A stretch of DNA of 28,071 nt from CAYYHA01 sp964471535 (GCA_964471535.1 CAYYHA010000035.1:1-28071); one strand, 5' to 3'; positions 15,016-22,589 are shown, counted from the stretch's first letter. Numbers and translations are program-made. Notes: generated from the letters alone by a model not told the origin.

Positions 15016-16410
15016 TCACCTGGGCGCCGCGGCGCCGGCATCGAGGACGTCCTCCAGCCGGCGCGGGATCGCCTTCAGGTCCCGCTCGCGCACGATCGAG
15101 ATCCGCCCGCCCTCACGCCCGAGCGCGTAGCGGCGTGGCTCGACGGAGGAGGGTGCACGTGCGCCCACTCGGAGCGTCCCCAGGTGCGCTGCTCCGGCAT
15201 AGAGTTCGACGGTCCACTTCGGTGGATCGAGCCCGAGATCCGCGGGCGATCGCTCGCCCTCGTAGAAGGCAGAGGCACGAAGCTGCTCGATGGCGTAGAG
15301 GGCAGCTGTCACCTTCCACGTCGCCGCCAAAGCCTGCACCGGCTCGGTGACCTGCCAGGAGGCATCGGTGCGTTCGAGGGTGAAGGTGCGCTCGCCCACG
15401 CGCACCACCACGCGGTCGACCTGCATCCTATCGACGTCGAGGAGCCGTTTCTCGCGCAAATCGAAGTCGGAGAACTCGAGGCGGCGGAGGGCGTCGGCCT
15501 GCACCTGCGCGATCCCCAAGGGACCGCGACTCCACAGGCGCAAGAGGTCGCCATCCTCCACGCCGAAGAGTTCCAGCACCTCCTCGTCTCCCCCGATTCG
15601 CCCGACGCGTATCTGCCCGAGGGGCCGGCCCGCGGGCAGCGCATCGGCGAACTCGATCGCCTGCAGGCGAGCCAGCGTGTCGAGGATCGATCGCACCGTT
15701 CCCTCGTCGGCGCGTCCGCGGAAGGGCCGCTCGGCACGCCAGGTCGACCCATCGCGGACGAGGCGGTAGGCGGGGCTGACCGCATCCACCTCTACCCGCT
15801 CTACGGTTTCCGGATCGAGGGGCAGCACCCGCCGCTCGCGCAGCAGGAACACCGACTTGGAGAGGGGATAGTCGAGGGCGCCGTCGACCGCTGTCACCGG
15901 CGCCTCGTCCGCCGCGTCAGGGGTCCCCTCATAGGTGCGGATGAAGAGGCGATCGTCGAAAGGGTTCTTGGCGCCGACCTCGATCCAGCGCGTGCGCTCG
16001 CCGCCCACCAGGGTCAGCCGAATCCGCGGTGGGTGCAGACCGTATTCCTGGAGGCGGCTCTCGTCCACATGGCCGTCGGAAACGACGCCTTCCGCGCGAG
16101 CGGCATGAAGGCGCGCGAGGAGGCCCTCCACCTCTTCCTCTGCCGCCGGTGCCTCTACCGGTGCCACGAGCCACCACCGCGATCCGCGGCGCCGGAGCCG
16201 GATGTGCTCGACGCCGCCCTCCTTGCTTCGGCGCTCGAGGCGAATCTCATCGACGGGTGGAAAGTCGCCAGGGAGCAGGCGGGCGCGTTCGGCGGCGCTT
16301 CGCTGCGCCGCCTCGTCCGCGCTGCGCAGGGCAAGTGCGTAGACAGCAGCCCCGACGCCGGCGAGGGCCAGGAGCCCGGTGGTCACGAAGAGACGCCGGC
16401 GGGCGCTCAT
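15016..16410 (-). CDS. DUF4340 domain protein
   Basis: 464 residues. One N-terminal membrane helix (about 8-27) is followed by a large extracytoplasmic region with internally repeated alpha/beta units, typical of DUF4340: WWLVAPVEAPAAEEEVEGLL and then STWRAERPFRGRADEGTV and ASWQVTEPVQALAATW. Each unit pairs a Trp-containing strand with a helix (LLARLHAARAEG, ILDTLARLQAIEF, LYAIEQLRASAF). Known: DUF4340 genes follow gldG-like genes in ABC operons of Myxococcota, spirochaetes and others, and their molecular role is not established. The ATG at 16410 overlaps the GldG-like stop by four bases. Inference: a membrane-tethered accessory subunit of the ABC complex. It is the last gene of the operon, about 120 bases before the kinase A start. 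Confidence 0.88.
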   Translation of the reverse strand: MSARRRLFVTTGLLALAGVGAAVYALALRSADEAAQRSAAERARLLPGDFPPVDEIRLERRSKEGGVEHIRLRRRGSRWWLVAPVEAPAAEEEVEGLLARLHAARAEGVVSDGHVDESRLQEYGLHPPRIRLTLVGGERTRWIEVGAKNPFDDRLFIRTYEGTPDAADEAPVTAVDGALDYPLSKSVFLLRERRVLPLDPETVERVEVDAVSPAYRLVRDGSTWRAERPFRGRADEGTVRSILDTLARLQAIEFADALPAGRPLGQIRVGRIGGDEEVLELFGVEDGDLLRLWSRGPLGIAQVQADALRRLEFSDFDLREKRLLDVDRMQVDRVVVRVGERTFTLERTDASWQVTEPVQALAATWKVTAALYAIEQLRASAFYEGERSPADLGLDPPKWTVELYAGAAHLGTLRVGARAPSSVEPRRYALGREGGRISIVRERDLKAIPRRLEDVLDAGAAAPR

Positions 16411-17954
16411 TGGCTGCGCCTCACCGTCCACACCGCCACCCCCAGCGCGGCGAGGACGAGAGGGAGGAGATCGAGCGTCGCCACGCGAAGGAGCATCGCC
16501 TGCGCGTCGGAGAGGAAGACGAGGCGGCTCGCGGCACGCCCCTTGGGCCGGATGGTGATGCGATCGAAGCGCTCCGAGACATAGGCGACGGTGTTGAGGA
16601 AGAAGTCGCGGTTTCCCAGTTCTCCGATCCACCGCTGCCCGATGAAGTCGGCGTCCCCGAAGACGACGAGACGCATCTCCTTGGAGTAGGTACCCGAGGG
16701 GCGCGGCGCCCGTTGCAGGAGCACCACCGGCAGCGGGCCGCGCTTCTCGCCGTCGTCGTAGCCCACCGGCTGCTGCATCCATTGGGTCTCCGCCCAGCTC
16801 GTCTCGCCCGTCAGCGCCAGCGGAAGCGGCCGGTCGATCCCCTGTACGTTCAGGGGCGTCAGGGAGCGCACCGTGGGATAGATCGTGGCGAGATCGAAGC
16901 CCTCGGTGATCGGATGCTTCGCATAGCGGAGGACCGCTGGAACCGCCGGTCCGTAGACGCGCGCGAGCTGCCCCTGCGCGTCGATGACGAGGGTGTCGTC
17001 CGCAGCGATTCCGTAGCGCTCGAGGAGGGGGCCAAGGCCTGCGTCCACGCCGGCATCGAGGAGCACGATCAGCCGACCCCCCTTGTCCAGGTAGTCCTGG
17101 AGGATCTGAATCTCGGGCGGCAGATAGGGGGCCTGAGGTCCGGCTAGGATGACCACCGCCGCGTCCTCCGGGAGGGCCGGTAGGCGCAGCAGCGCCAGCT
17201 CCTTGGGCTGGTAGCCTTCCGTCTCGAGTGCCTCCTTCAGCGTGGCGAGCCCCCGCTCCGACTTCGCATCGCCGAGTGAGGATTCACCATGGCCGACCAC
17301 GAAGTAGAGGGTGCGGCTCTCGCCGCGGGCCAGGCGGAGCAGTGCGTTGGTCAGGGCCGCCTCCGAAAGCTCGTCCACCTTTTCGTAGGCGTCGCCGAGC
17401 ACCACGACCACGCGGCTCGACTGCTCGCGCACCTTGTACTTCTCGGCGAGCAGCGGCTCCTTCGCGCCGTCGACGGAGCGCAGGCGGAGCTTGTCGGTGT
17501 AGCGCTGGTAGAGGCCGACCAGGTTCTCCAGGAAGGTGTACTCGGGGCTTCCTGGGGGATAGAAGGCGAGAATCTCCACTTCGCCCGGCAGCGCCTGGGC
17601 CGTCTTCACGCTGTCGGGAGAGAGCGTGAAGATCCCGGCGCGGGTCAGGTCGGCCTCGATCTTCGAGCGCAGCGCCAGATAGTTGAGCGCGGCGACGCCG
17701 CCGAGAAGAAAGAGCGAGGAGAGGACGGTGGAGGTCACGAAGAGGGTCCCCCGTCCGGTGAGCGCCGCCCGGGCTTCACGCACGTTCGTAACGAGGTAGG
17801 CGGCCACCCCCAGGATGCCCGCGCCGAGCTGCACCGAGAAGATCCAGTGCCACCCCATGCCGATGCCGAAGTAGGCAAAGGGGAGAAGGGCGAGGGCCGT
17901 CAGGCCCACTGCACCGAGGACGCGACCCGCCGTCTTGGTTCGGCTCTCGCTCAT
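16407..17954 (-). CDS. GldG-like ABC auxiliary membrane protein
   Basis: 515 residues. Three N-terminal hydrophobic segments (about 13-30, 38-55, 70-90) lead to a large extracytoplasmic GldG/ABC_transp_aux region: LNYLALRSKIEADLTRAGIF, LPGEVEILAFYPP, LYFVVGHGE, LPEDAAVVILAGP, LQDYLDKGGRLIVLLD and LVVFGDADFI, the usual order in this family. A C-terminal helix (about 490-508) precedes a short Arg-rich end. Known: GldG partners with GldA and GldF in an ABC complex first linked to gliding in Flavobacterium; homologues occur in many non-gliding bacteria with unknown substrate. The ATG at 17954 lies seven bases after the permease stop, and the stop overlaps the DUF4340 gene. The name gldG is not assigned because orthology is uncertain. 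Confidence 0.9.
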   Translation of the reverse strand: MSESRTKTAGRVLGAVGLTALALLPFAYFGIGMGWHWIFSVQLGAGILGVAAYLVTNVREARAALTGRGTLFVTSTVLSSLFLLGGVAALNYLALRSKIEADLTRAGIFTLSPDSVKTAQALPGEVEILAFYPPGSPEYTFLENLVGLYQRYTDKLRLRSVDGAKEPLLAEKYKVREQSSRVVVVLGDAYEKVDELSEAALTNALLRLARGESRTLYFVVGHGESSLGDAKSERGLATLKEALETEGYQPKELALLRLPALPEDAAVVILAGPQAPYLPPEIQILQDYLDKGGRLIVLLDAGVDAGLGPLLERYGIAADDTLVIDAQGQLARVYGPAVPAVLRYAKHPITEGFDLATIYPTVRSLTPLNVQGIDRPLPLALTGETSWAETQWMQQPVGYDDGEKRGPLPVVLLQRAPRPSGTYSKEMRLVVFGDADFIGQRWIGELGNRDFFLNTVAYVSERFDRITIRPKGRAASRLVFLSDAQAMLLRVATLDLLPLVLAALGVAVWTVRRSQ

Positions 17955-17961
17955 GGTGCGC

Positions 17962-18753
17962 TCATGCGGCCCAGCGCTGGCCTTCCAACGAGCGGTGGGT
18001 GAGGAAGAGGCCCAGGACCACGTAGCTGGCGAAGTAGCTCACCGAGGCGAGGGAGAGCCGGCCCGAGGCGAAGTTCTCCAGATGGCGCCCCGCCGAAAGA
18101 TAGAGGAAGACCTCGCGTGCCGTGCCCGAGAGCTCGGGCGCCTTGAAGGTGACGATGCTCATCAGCAGGGCGAAGACGAGGGTGACCAGCGCCGCGACCG
18201 CTTGAGATCGCGTGAGCGTGGAGACGAAGAGCCCAGCCGCCATGAGGCCGGCGCCCATGAGTGAGAGGCCCAGATAGCCCGACCAGACCGTTGGCCACTC
18301 CACGGCGCCCTCGTCGCCCGACCCAAAGATCGACAGGAGCAGGGGATAGAGGAGGGTCAGAAAGAGCGCGATCAGGAGCAAGCCGAGGGCGGCGAGATAC
18401 TTGCCCATCACGATGGCGATGGGCCGAATCGGCGTCGTCATGAGCAACTCGAAGGTGTCCTTGCTTCGCTCCTCCGCGACGAGGCGCATGGTGAGGAAGG
18501 GCACGATGAAGAAGAGGAGGATGCCCAGCCATACGACGAGCGGGGTCACGACCCAGTCCGTCAGATTCATCTGGGCGACGATATCCGGCCGGAGGGCGTT
18601 CATCGCCTGGTGGTACTGCGCCGTGAACTCTCCGACCCGCCACAGGAAGATCCAGGAGCCCACGAAGGTGAACATCGAGAGCATCACGTAGGCGAGCGGC
18701 GTCGTGAAGTAGATCCGCAGCTCCTTTCCGGCGATGGCGAGTGTTCCTCTCAT
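17962..18753 (-). CDS. ABC transporter permease, GldF type
   Basis: 263 residues with about six hydrophobic segments, the normal size for ABC-2-type permeases of the GldF group. Seen: the short N-terminal amphipathic start (TLAIAGKELRIYFTTPLAYV), the RLVAEERSKDTFELLMTTPI motif typical of the family before the next membrane pair, and GKYLAALGLLLIALF. Known: this subunit forms the membrane channel with the GldA ATPase. Its ATG at 18753 overlaps the ATPase stop by four bases, and the GldG-like gene follows after seven bases, so the three are surely co-transcribed. The substrate cannot be read from sequence. Confidence 0.93.
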   Translation of the reverse strand: MRGTLAIAGKELRIYFTTPLAYVMLSMFTFVGSWIFLWRVGEFTAQYHQAMNALRPDIVAQMNLTDWVVTPLVVWLGILLFFIVPFLTMRLVAEERSKDTFELLMTTPIRPIAIVMGKYLAALGLLLIALFLTLLYPLLLSIFGSGDEGAVEWPTVWSGYLGLSLMGAGLMAAGLFVSTLTRSQAVAALVTLVFALLMSIVTFKAPELSGTAREVFLYLSAGRHLENFASGRLSLASVSYFASYVVLGLFLTHRSLEGQRWAA

Positions 18754-19478
18754 TCCCGAATCAGCTCCAAGAAGATCTCCTCGAGACTCATCGTTCGGCC
18801 TGCGGCCTCCTCGTGGCGCCGCTTCAGCGCCTCGAGGCTGTCGTCGGCCACCTTCTTGCCTCGGTGGATGATGAGTACGCGCTGGCACACCATGGCGACC
18901 TCGGCCAGGATGTGGGTGGAGAGCACGACGGTGTGCTCGCCTCCGAGGGAGCGGATCAACTCGCGGACCTCGCGGATCTGCCCTGGGTCGAGCCCGACGG
19001 TGGGTTCGTCGAGGATGAGCACCGGCGGCGCGCCGATCAGTGCCTGCGCGATGCCCACTCGCTGCCGGTAGCCCTTCGACAGGTTGCCGATGCGGCGGCG
19101 CAGCACGTGGGCCACGCCGGCGCGCTCCGCCACCCGCTCCGCCTCCGTACGGCGGCGGGAACGCGGCAGCCCCTTCAACGCCGCGACGAAGCGCAGGTAC
19201 GCGGCCACCGAGAGGTCCTCGTAGAGGGGAGGGTGTTCGGGCAGGTAGCCGACCCGCCGCTTCACCTCGAGGGGGGCCTCGAAGACGTCGTAACCGGCGA
19301 CGACGGCCCGGCCCTCGGTCGGGGGCAGAGCGCCGGTGAGCATGCGCATGGTGCTCGACTTCCCGGCGCCGTTGGGCCCGAGGAAGCCGAGGACGGCGCC
19401 CTCGGGCACCTCGAAGGTCAGGGCGTCCACGGCTACGAGATCGCGGTAGCGCTTCGTCAGCTTCTCGGCCCGGATCAC
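18750..19478 (-). CDS. ABC transporter ATP-binding protein, GldA type
   Basis: 242 residues. Walker A GPNGAGKS (34-41), Q-loop region RRVGYLPEHPPLYEDLSV, a signature loop LSKGYRQRVG (about 134-143; SKG rather than SGG, common in this subfamily), Walker B LILDEPTVGLDP, and the switch His in STHI. The protein drives the GldF-type permease. The start is GTG at 19478, giving MIRAEKLTKRY, the usual beginning for this family; an ATG 13 codons upstream adds only a Ser/Arg run. No ribosome-binding site is visible, and a TATAGG box ends nine bases before the GTG. First gene of the four-gene ABC operon, divergent from the aspartate kinase. Confidence 0.94.
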   Translation of the reverse strand: MIRAEKLTKRYRDLVAVDALTFEVPEGAVLGFLGPNGAGKSSTMRMLTGALPPTEGRAVVAGYDVFEAPLEVKRRVGYLPEHPPLYEDLSVAAYLRFVAALKGLPRSRRRTEAERVAERAGVAHVLRRRIGNLSKGYRQRVGIAQALIGAPPVLILDEPTVGLDPGQIREVRELIRSLGGEHTVVLSTHILAEVAMVCQRVLIIHRGKKVADDSLEALKRRHEEAAGRTMSLEEIFLELIRE

Positions 19479-19487
19479 GCGAGCGAG

Positions 19488-19493
19488 CCTATA
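19488..19493 (-). promoter_or_regulatory. Candidate -10 box of the ABC operon
   Basis: TATAGG on the minus strand, four of six consensus bases, ends nine bases before the GTG start at 19478. The -35 zone reads TGTGTT at a 17-base spacing and is weak. The transcript would begin within a few bases of the start codon, and there is no Shine-Dalgarno-like sequence between. Confidence 0.3.
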
Positions 19494-19516
19494 CCGGCTG
19501 CGACTGCGTGAACACA

Positions 19517-19546
19517 TTGACCCGCCCGGCGCTTCGGGGAAACGAT
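19517..19546 (+). promoter_or_regulatory. Candidate promoter for aspartate kinase and ntrC-like genes
   Basis: TTGACC (19517-19522) matches the -35 consensus at five of six bases. AACGAT (19541-19546), 18 bases further, is a mediocre -10. No better pair was seen in the divergent region. It would leave a structured leader of roughly 200 bases. Confidence 0.25.
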
Positions 19547-19597
19547 CGCGAGATGCTCGAGTTCCGTGATGCCGGCTGCTGTTCGCGGGCTGCGCCT

Positions 19598-19627
19598 CGG
19601 CCCCGGCCTCGGCGCGCGAAGGGGCCG
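19598..19627 (+). repeat. Leader hairpin 1 (7-bp stem)
   Basis: CGGCCCC (19598-19604) is the exact reverse complement of GGGGCCG (19621-19627), with a 16-base loop. In such GC-rich sequence a 7-bp stem can occur by chance. It is listed because it lies, together with a second hairpin, in the leader of a biosynthetic gene. Confidence 0.3.
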
Positions 19628-19675
19628 GTTGGGGGGCTGCGCTTCGACCGAGGGGGGGCCCCGGCAAGGTGGACG

Positions 19676-19701
19676 CCCTGCCGGGCTGCGCTGCGGCAGG
19701 G
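19676..19701 (+). repeat. Leader hairpin 2 (8-bp stem) before aspartate kinase
   Basis: CCCTGCCG (19676-19683) and CGGCAGGG (19694-19701) pair perfectly around a 10-base loop, about 40 bases before the ribosome-binding site. No T-run follows, so it is not a standard terminator. It could be part of an attenuator or a translational control structure; no known riboswitch consensus was recognised. Confidence 0.4.
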
Positions 19702-19741
19702 TGGAGGGTCGGCGGACGGCGCACGGGCCGCGGATGTGGTC

Positions 19742-19748
19742 GGGAGGA
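19742..19748 (+). promoter_or_regulatory. Ribosome-binding site deciding the aspartate kinase start
   Basis: GGGAGGA lies seven bases before the GTG at 19756. It fixes that GTG as the start rather than in-frame codons as far up as 19669, whose extra residues are not aspartokinase-like. Confidence 0.75.
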
Positions 19749-19755
19749 CCCGGGC

Positions 19756-20949
19756 GTGAGCATCGTCGTGCAGAAGTATGGCGGCTCGTCGGTCGCCGAC
19801 GTGGCCCAGATCGGCCGAGTTGCAGCCCGCATCGCAGAGACGCGACGAGCGGGCCACCAGGTGGTGGTCGTGGTCTCGGCGATGGGGGACACGACCGACC
19901 GCCTCCTGGGCCTCGCCCGCCAGGTGAGTTCCGATCCACCGCGGCGCGAACTCGACATGCTCCTCACCGCGGGCGAGCGGATCTCGATGGCCCTCCTCTC
20001 GATGGCACTCCACGAGCGGGGCATCGACGCCATCTCCTTCACTGGCTCCCAGAGCGGCATCATCACCAACGACGCCCACGCCGGCGCGCGGGTCGTGGAG
20101 GTGCGCCCGGTCCGCATCCAGGACGAGCTGATGCGCGGCCGGGTGGTGATCGTCGCGGGTTACCAGGGGGTGTCGTACAAGCGGGAGGTGACGACCTTGG
20201 GCCGGGGCGGTTCGGATACCACCGCCGTGGCCTTGGCGGCGGCATTGGGCGCCGAGTACTGCGAGATCTGCTCCGACGTGGATGGGGTGTACAGCGCCGA
20301 TCCCCGGATCATCGAGGATGCGCGGCAGCTGGCCGAGGTCTCCCACGATGAGATGCTCGCCCTCTCGGAGGCGGGCGCGCGGGTGCTCCACCGGGCGGCG
20401 GTGGAGTACGCGAAGCAGGCGGGCATCACGCTGTGGGCGCGGGCGACCCAGAGCCCGCCGGGTGCCTCCGGCGATGGGACCTGGGTGCGGGTGGCGCCCC
20501 CCGATCCGCCGCGGCGGGTCACCGGTGTGGCCCACCGAGCCGTGCTCCTGTTGCGCCTGCCCGGGGCAAAGGGCCGCGACCTGGCGGCTCTGCTCGCCCG
20601 TGCCGGCGCCGAGGCACCGTGGCTGAGCTGGGCGGGCGAGGGCGCTCCGGCGGCCGCCCTCGTGCACCTGGAGGACCACCCCGACCCCGCCGCCCTCGCC
20701 GAGCGGCTGGCCGAGCTGGAGCCGGCGCTCGAGGTGCGAGGCGACGTTGCCGCGGTGAGCGCCGTGGGCTATGCGCTGGACCAGGAGCGCGAGGCGGTGG
20801 CCCGGGGCCTCGCGGCCGTCGAGGCAGCGGCGGGGCCGCTCTACTGCGTAGAGCAGGGGGCGCTTCGTCTGACCGCAGTGGTCGATGCCGTGCGGGCCGT
20901 TGCTGCGGTGCAGGCGCTCCACCAGGCGCTCCTAGGAGGCGAGGCGTGA
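19756..20949 (+). CDS. lysC: Aspartate kinase (aspartokinase) with divergent ACT region
   Basis: 397 residues, near the usual ~400. It phosphorylates L-aspartate, the first step to Lys, Thr, Met and diaminopimelate. The catalytic domain is textbook: VVQKYGGSSVADV at the N-terminus (K7-YGGSSV), VVVVSAMGDTT, RELDMLLTAGERISMALLSM, FTGSQSGIITN, TTLGRGGSDTTAVALAAALG, YCEICSDVDGVYSADPR. The second half should hold two ACT domains. Their outline remains (VTGVAHRAVLLLRLPG; VAAVSAVGYAL; LRLTAVVDAVRAVAAVQALH), but the residues that usually bind the feedback amino acid (QN-S and ISTSEIKIS type segments) are not recognisable. Feedback control may be weak or different. The stop overlaps the GTG of the NtrC-type gene (GTGA), so the two are coupled. 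Confidence 0.93.
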   Translation: MSIVVQKYGGSSVADVAQIGRVAARIAETRRAGHQVVVVVSAMGDTTDRLLGLARQVSSDPPRRELDMLLTAGERISMALLSMALHERGIDAISFTGSQSGIITNDAHAGARVVEVRPVRIQDELMRGRVVIVAGYQGVSYKREVTTLGRGGSDTTAVALAAALGAEYCEICSDVDGVYSADPRIIEDARQLAEVSHDEMLALSEAGARVLHRAAVEYAKQAGITLWARATQSPPGASGDGTWVRVAPPDPPRRVTGVAHRAVLLLRLPGAKGRDLAALLARAGAEAPWLSWAGEGAPAAALVHLEDHPDPAALAERLAELEPALEVRGDVAAVSAVGYALDQEREAVARGLAAVEAAAGPLYCVEQGALRLTAVVDAVRAVAAVQALHQALLGGEA

Positions 20950-22451
20950 GCGCACCCCGGGTGCTCGTCGTGGACGACGAGGCGTCCATCCGCTTCGTGC
21001 TCGAGCGGGCCCTCGGCCAGGAGGGATTCGAGGTGGTCTGTGCGGCGGGCCTCGCCGAGGCGCGCCGGAGCCTGGAGGCCGAGCGCTTCGCCGTGATCCT
21101 CTGCGACGTCAGGCTCCCCGACGGGAGCGGCCTCGATCTGGTCTCGGAAGTCGCGGCCACCTCCAGGCCGCCGAAGGTGGTCGTGATGACCGCGCGCGAG
21201 TCCATGGAGGTGGCGGTGGAGGCCATGAAGCGAGGCGCCCGCGACTTCGTGGTCAAGCCCTTCGACCTCGACCGACTCGCCGTATTGCTGCGGGAACTCA
21301 CCCGAGGGCCCGCGGCCGCGCCGGGGGCGGCCTCCCCTATGCCCGAAACGCCGCCTCGCACCCGACTCCTCGGGAGCGCACCGAAGATGCTCGAGGTCTT
21401 CAAGGCGATCGGCCGGGTGGCTCCCAGTGATGTGACGGTTCTGGTCACGGGTGAGTCGGGGACGGGGAAGGAGCTGGTGGCCAGGGCCATCCACGACAAC
21501 TCGCCACGCGCGGCAGAGCCCTTCATCACGGTCAACTGCGCGGCCATCCCGCCCGACCTGATGGAGAGCGAACTTTTCGGCCACGAGCGCGGTTCGTTCA
21601 CCGGCGCCGTAGAGAGCCGAAAGGGAAAGTTCGAGCTGGCGGACCGCGGCACGCTCTTTCTCGACGAGGTGGGGGAGCTGCCATTGCCACTGCAGGCGAA
21701 GCTCCTCCGAGTCCTGCAGGAGCGGGTGATCGAGCGGGTGGGCGGCGTGCGGCCCCTGCGGGTCGACGTGCGCATCGTCGCGGCGACGCACCGCGACCTC
21801 GCACGGATGGTGCGCGAGGGCAGCTTCCGTGAAGACCTCTACTACCGGCTCAATGTGGTGCCCATTTTGCTGCCGCCGCTGCGCGAGCGGCCGGGGGACG
21901 TCGGCCTCCTCGCTCGCGCGCTCGTCGCCAAGTGGGGACCGGAGTTGGCGCGGCAGCCCGTGGAACTCGGTCGCGACGCCATCGATCTGCTCGAGTCCTA
22001 TGCCTGGCCGGGGAACGTCCGGGAACTCGAGAACGTGCTGAAGCGGGCGCTGCTCTTCTGCCGCGGCGGCGTGCTCACCGCCGCGGAGATCCGAGAGGCC
22101 ACCTTCCCAGGCTCCCCGGTGGCAGAGGTCAGCGAGCCGGTGCGGCCTGCCGCCGCCCCGCCCGCTGCGGCCGAAGGTATGCCCCCGGCCGCCTCCCCCT
22201 CCCTCGAGGAGCAGGTGGCGGCGGAGGTGCGCCGGCTCCTCGCACGACCTCAGGGGGGAGCAGGTGGGATCCATGCGGCGTTGATGCGGCCCGTCGAGCG
22301 CGCGCTCCTTGCGGCGGTGCTCGAGCACGCAGGCGGCAATCAGCTGAAGGCGGCGCGGGTCCTAGGCATGAACCGGAACACCCTTCGCCGCCGGATTCGC
22401 GAGCTGCAGGTGCCTGTCCCCGCCAAGCGCCGGAATCGACGGCGATCTTGA
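20946..22451 (+). CDS. NtrC-family sigma-54-dependent response regulator
   Basis: 501 residues in three parts. Receiver domain 1-120: acidic pocket D10-D11, phospho-acceptor D54 (LCDVRLPDGSG), VVMTAR and VVKPFD, so it should be controlled by a histidine kinase. AAA+ domain about 140-380: Walker A GESGTGKE (169-176), sigma-54 contact loop GSFTGA (216-221, Ser in place of the usual Ala), LFLDEVGELP, ATHRDL, FREDLYYRLNV, WPGNVRELENV. After a Pro/Ala-rich linker comes a Fis-type DNA-binding helix-turn-helix (about 455-490; GGNQLKAARVLGMNRNTLRR). It activates sigma-54 promoters. No histidine kinase lies in the window. The start is GTG 20946, overlapping the aspartate kinase stop by four bases, so the pair is probably one operon. 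Confidence 0.94.
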   Translation: MSAPRVLVVDDEASIRFVLERALGQEGFEVVCAAGLAEARRSLEAERFAVILCDVRLPDGSGLDLVSEVAATSRPPKVVVMTARESMEVAVEAMKRGARDFVVKPFDLDRLAVLLRELTRGPAAAPGAASPMPETPPRTRLLGSAPKMLEVFKAIGRVAPSDVTVLVTGESGTGKELVARAIHDNSPRAAEPFITVNCAAIPPDLMESELFGHERGSFTGAVESRKGKFELADRGTLFLDEVGELPLPLQAKLLRVLQERVIERVGGVRPLRVDVRIVAATHRDLARMVREGSFREDLYYRLNVVPILLPPLRERPGDVGLLARALVAKWGPELARQPVELGRDAIDLLESYAWPGNVRELENVLKRALLFCRGGVLTAAEIREATFPGSPVAEVSEPVRPAAAPPAAAEGMPPAASPSLEEQVAAEVRRLLARPQGGAGGIHAALMRPVERALLAAVLEHAGGNQLKAARVLGMNRNTLRRRIRELQVPVPAKRRNRRRS

Positions 22452-22511
22452 GCGCGCCGCAGCCGGCCGAAAAATGCATCCCATCCGGAATCTCCCGCCT
22501 CGGTTCGTGTG

Positions 22512-22540
22512 TTGGCCCGCCGAATACCGAGTGATAGCGT
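22512..22540 (+). promoter_or_regulatory. Candidate promoter of the Bat-type MoxR operon
   Basis: TTGGCC (22512-22517), a 17-base spacer and TAGCGT (22535-22540) form a moderate sigma-70-like pair in the 138-base gap after the NtrC-type gene. It would give a leader of about 43 bases ending in a purine-rich ribosome-binding site. A TGGCAC further on was considered for sigma-54 and rejected. Confidence 0.35.
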
Positions 22541-22574
22541 CCGAGGCCCCTGCCCTGGCACGTCGACGGACGAA

Positions 22575-22584
22575 GAGAGGAGAG
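22575..22584 (+). promoter_or_regulatory. Ribosome-binding site of the second MoxR gene
   Basis: AGAGAGGAGA ends five bases before the ATG at 22590 and sets that codon as the start. The frame is open from 22509, but the upstream residues are not MoxR-like. Confidence 0.75.
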
Positions 22585-22589
22585 CTTCG

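Larger units (their letters stand above)
19479..19755. other. Divergent intergenic region between ABC operon and aspartate kinase
   Basis: 277 bases. On the minus side TATAGG (19493-19488) sits nine bases before the ATPase GTG, a near-leaderless promoter candidate. On the plus side TTGACC (19517-19522), an 18-base spacer and AACGAT (19541-19546) form a weak promoter candidate that would give the aspartate kinase a leader of about 200 bases. That leader contains two hairpins, listed separately. An 83-codon open frame (19508-19759) crosses the leader and ends in a GTGA overlap with the kinase start, but its product is low complexity and unrecognised. Confidence 0.5.

Noticed and set aside
19547..19741. 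Lysine riboswitch in the aspartate kinase leader
   Set aside because: None of the conserved L-box sequence elements could be recognised; only simple GC-rich stems are visible.
19508..19759. Leader peptide gene ending in a GTGA overlap with aspartate kinase
   Set aside because: Its 83 codons give an Arg/Ala/Gly-rich product without a run of regulatory amino acids or homology; such frames are common by chance at this GC content, and aspartate kinase has its own strong ribosome-binding site.
22556..22570. Sigma-54 promoter (TGGCAC) before the second MoxR gene, tempting because a sigma-54 activator lies upstream
   Set aside because: The -24-like GG is present but the -12 position lacks GC/TTGC at the required spacing.
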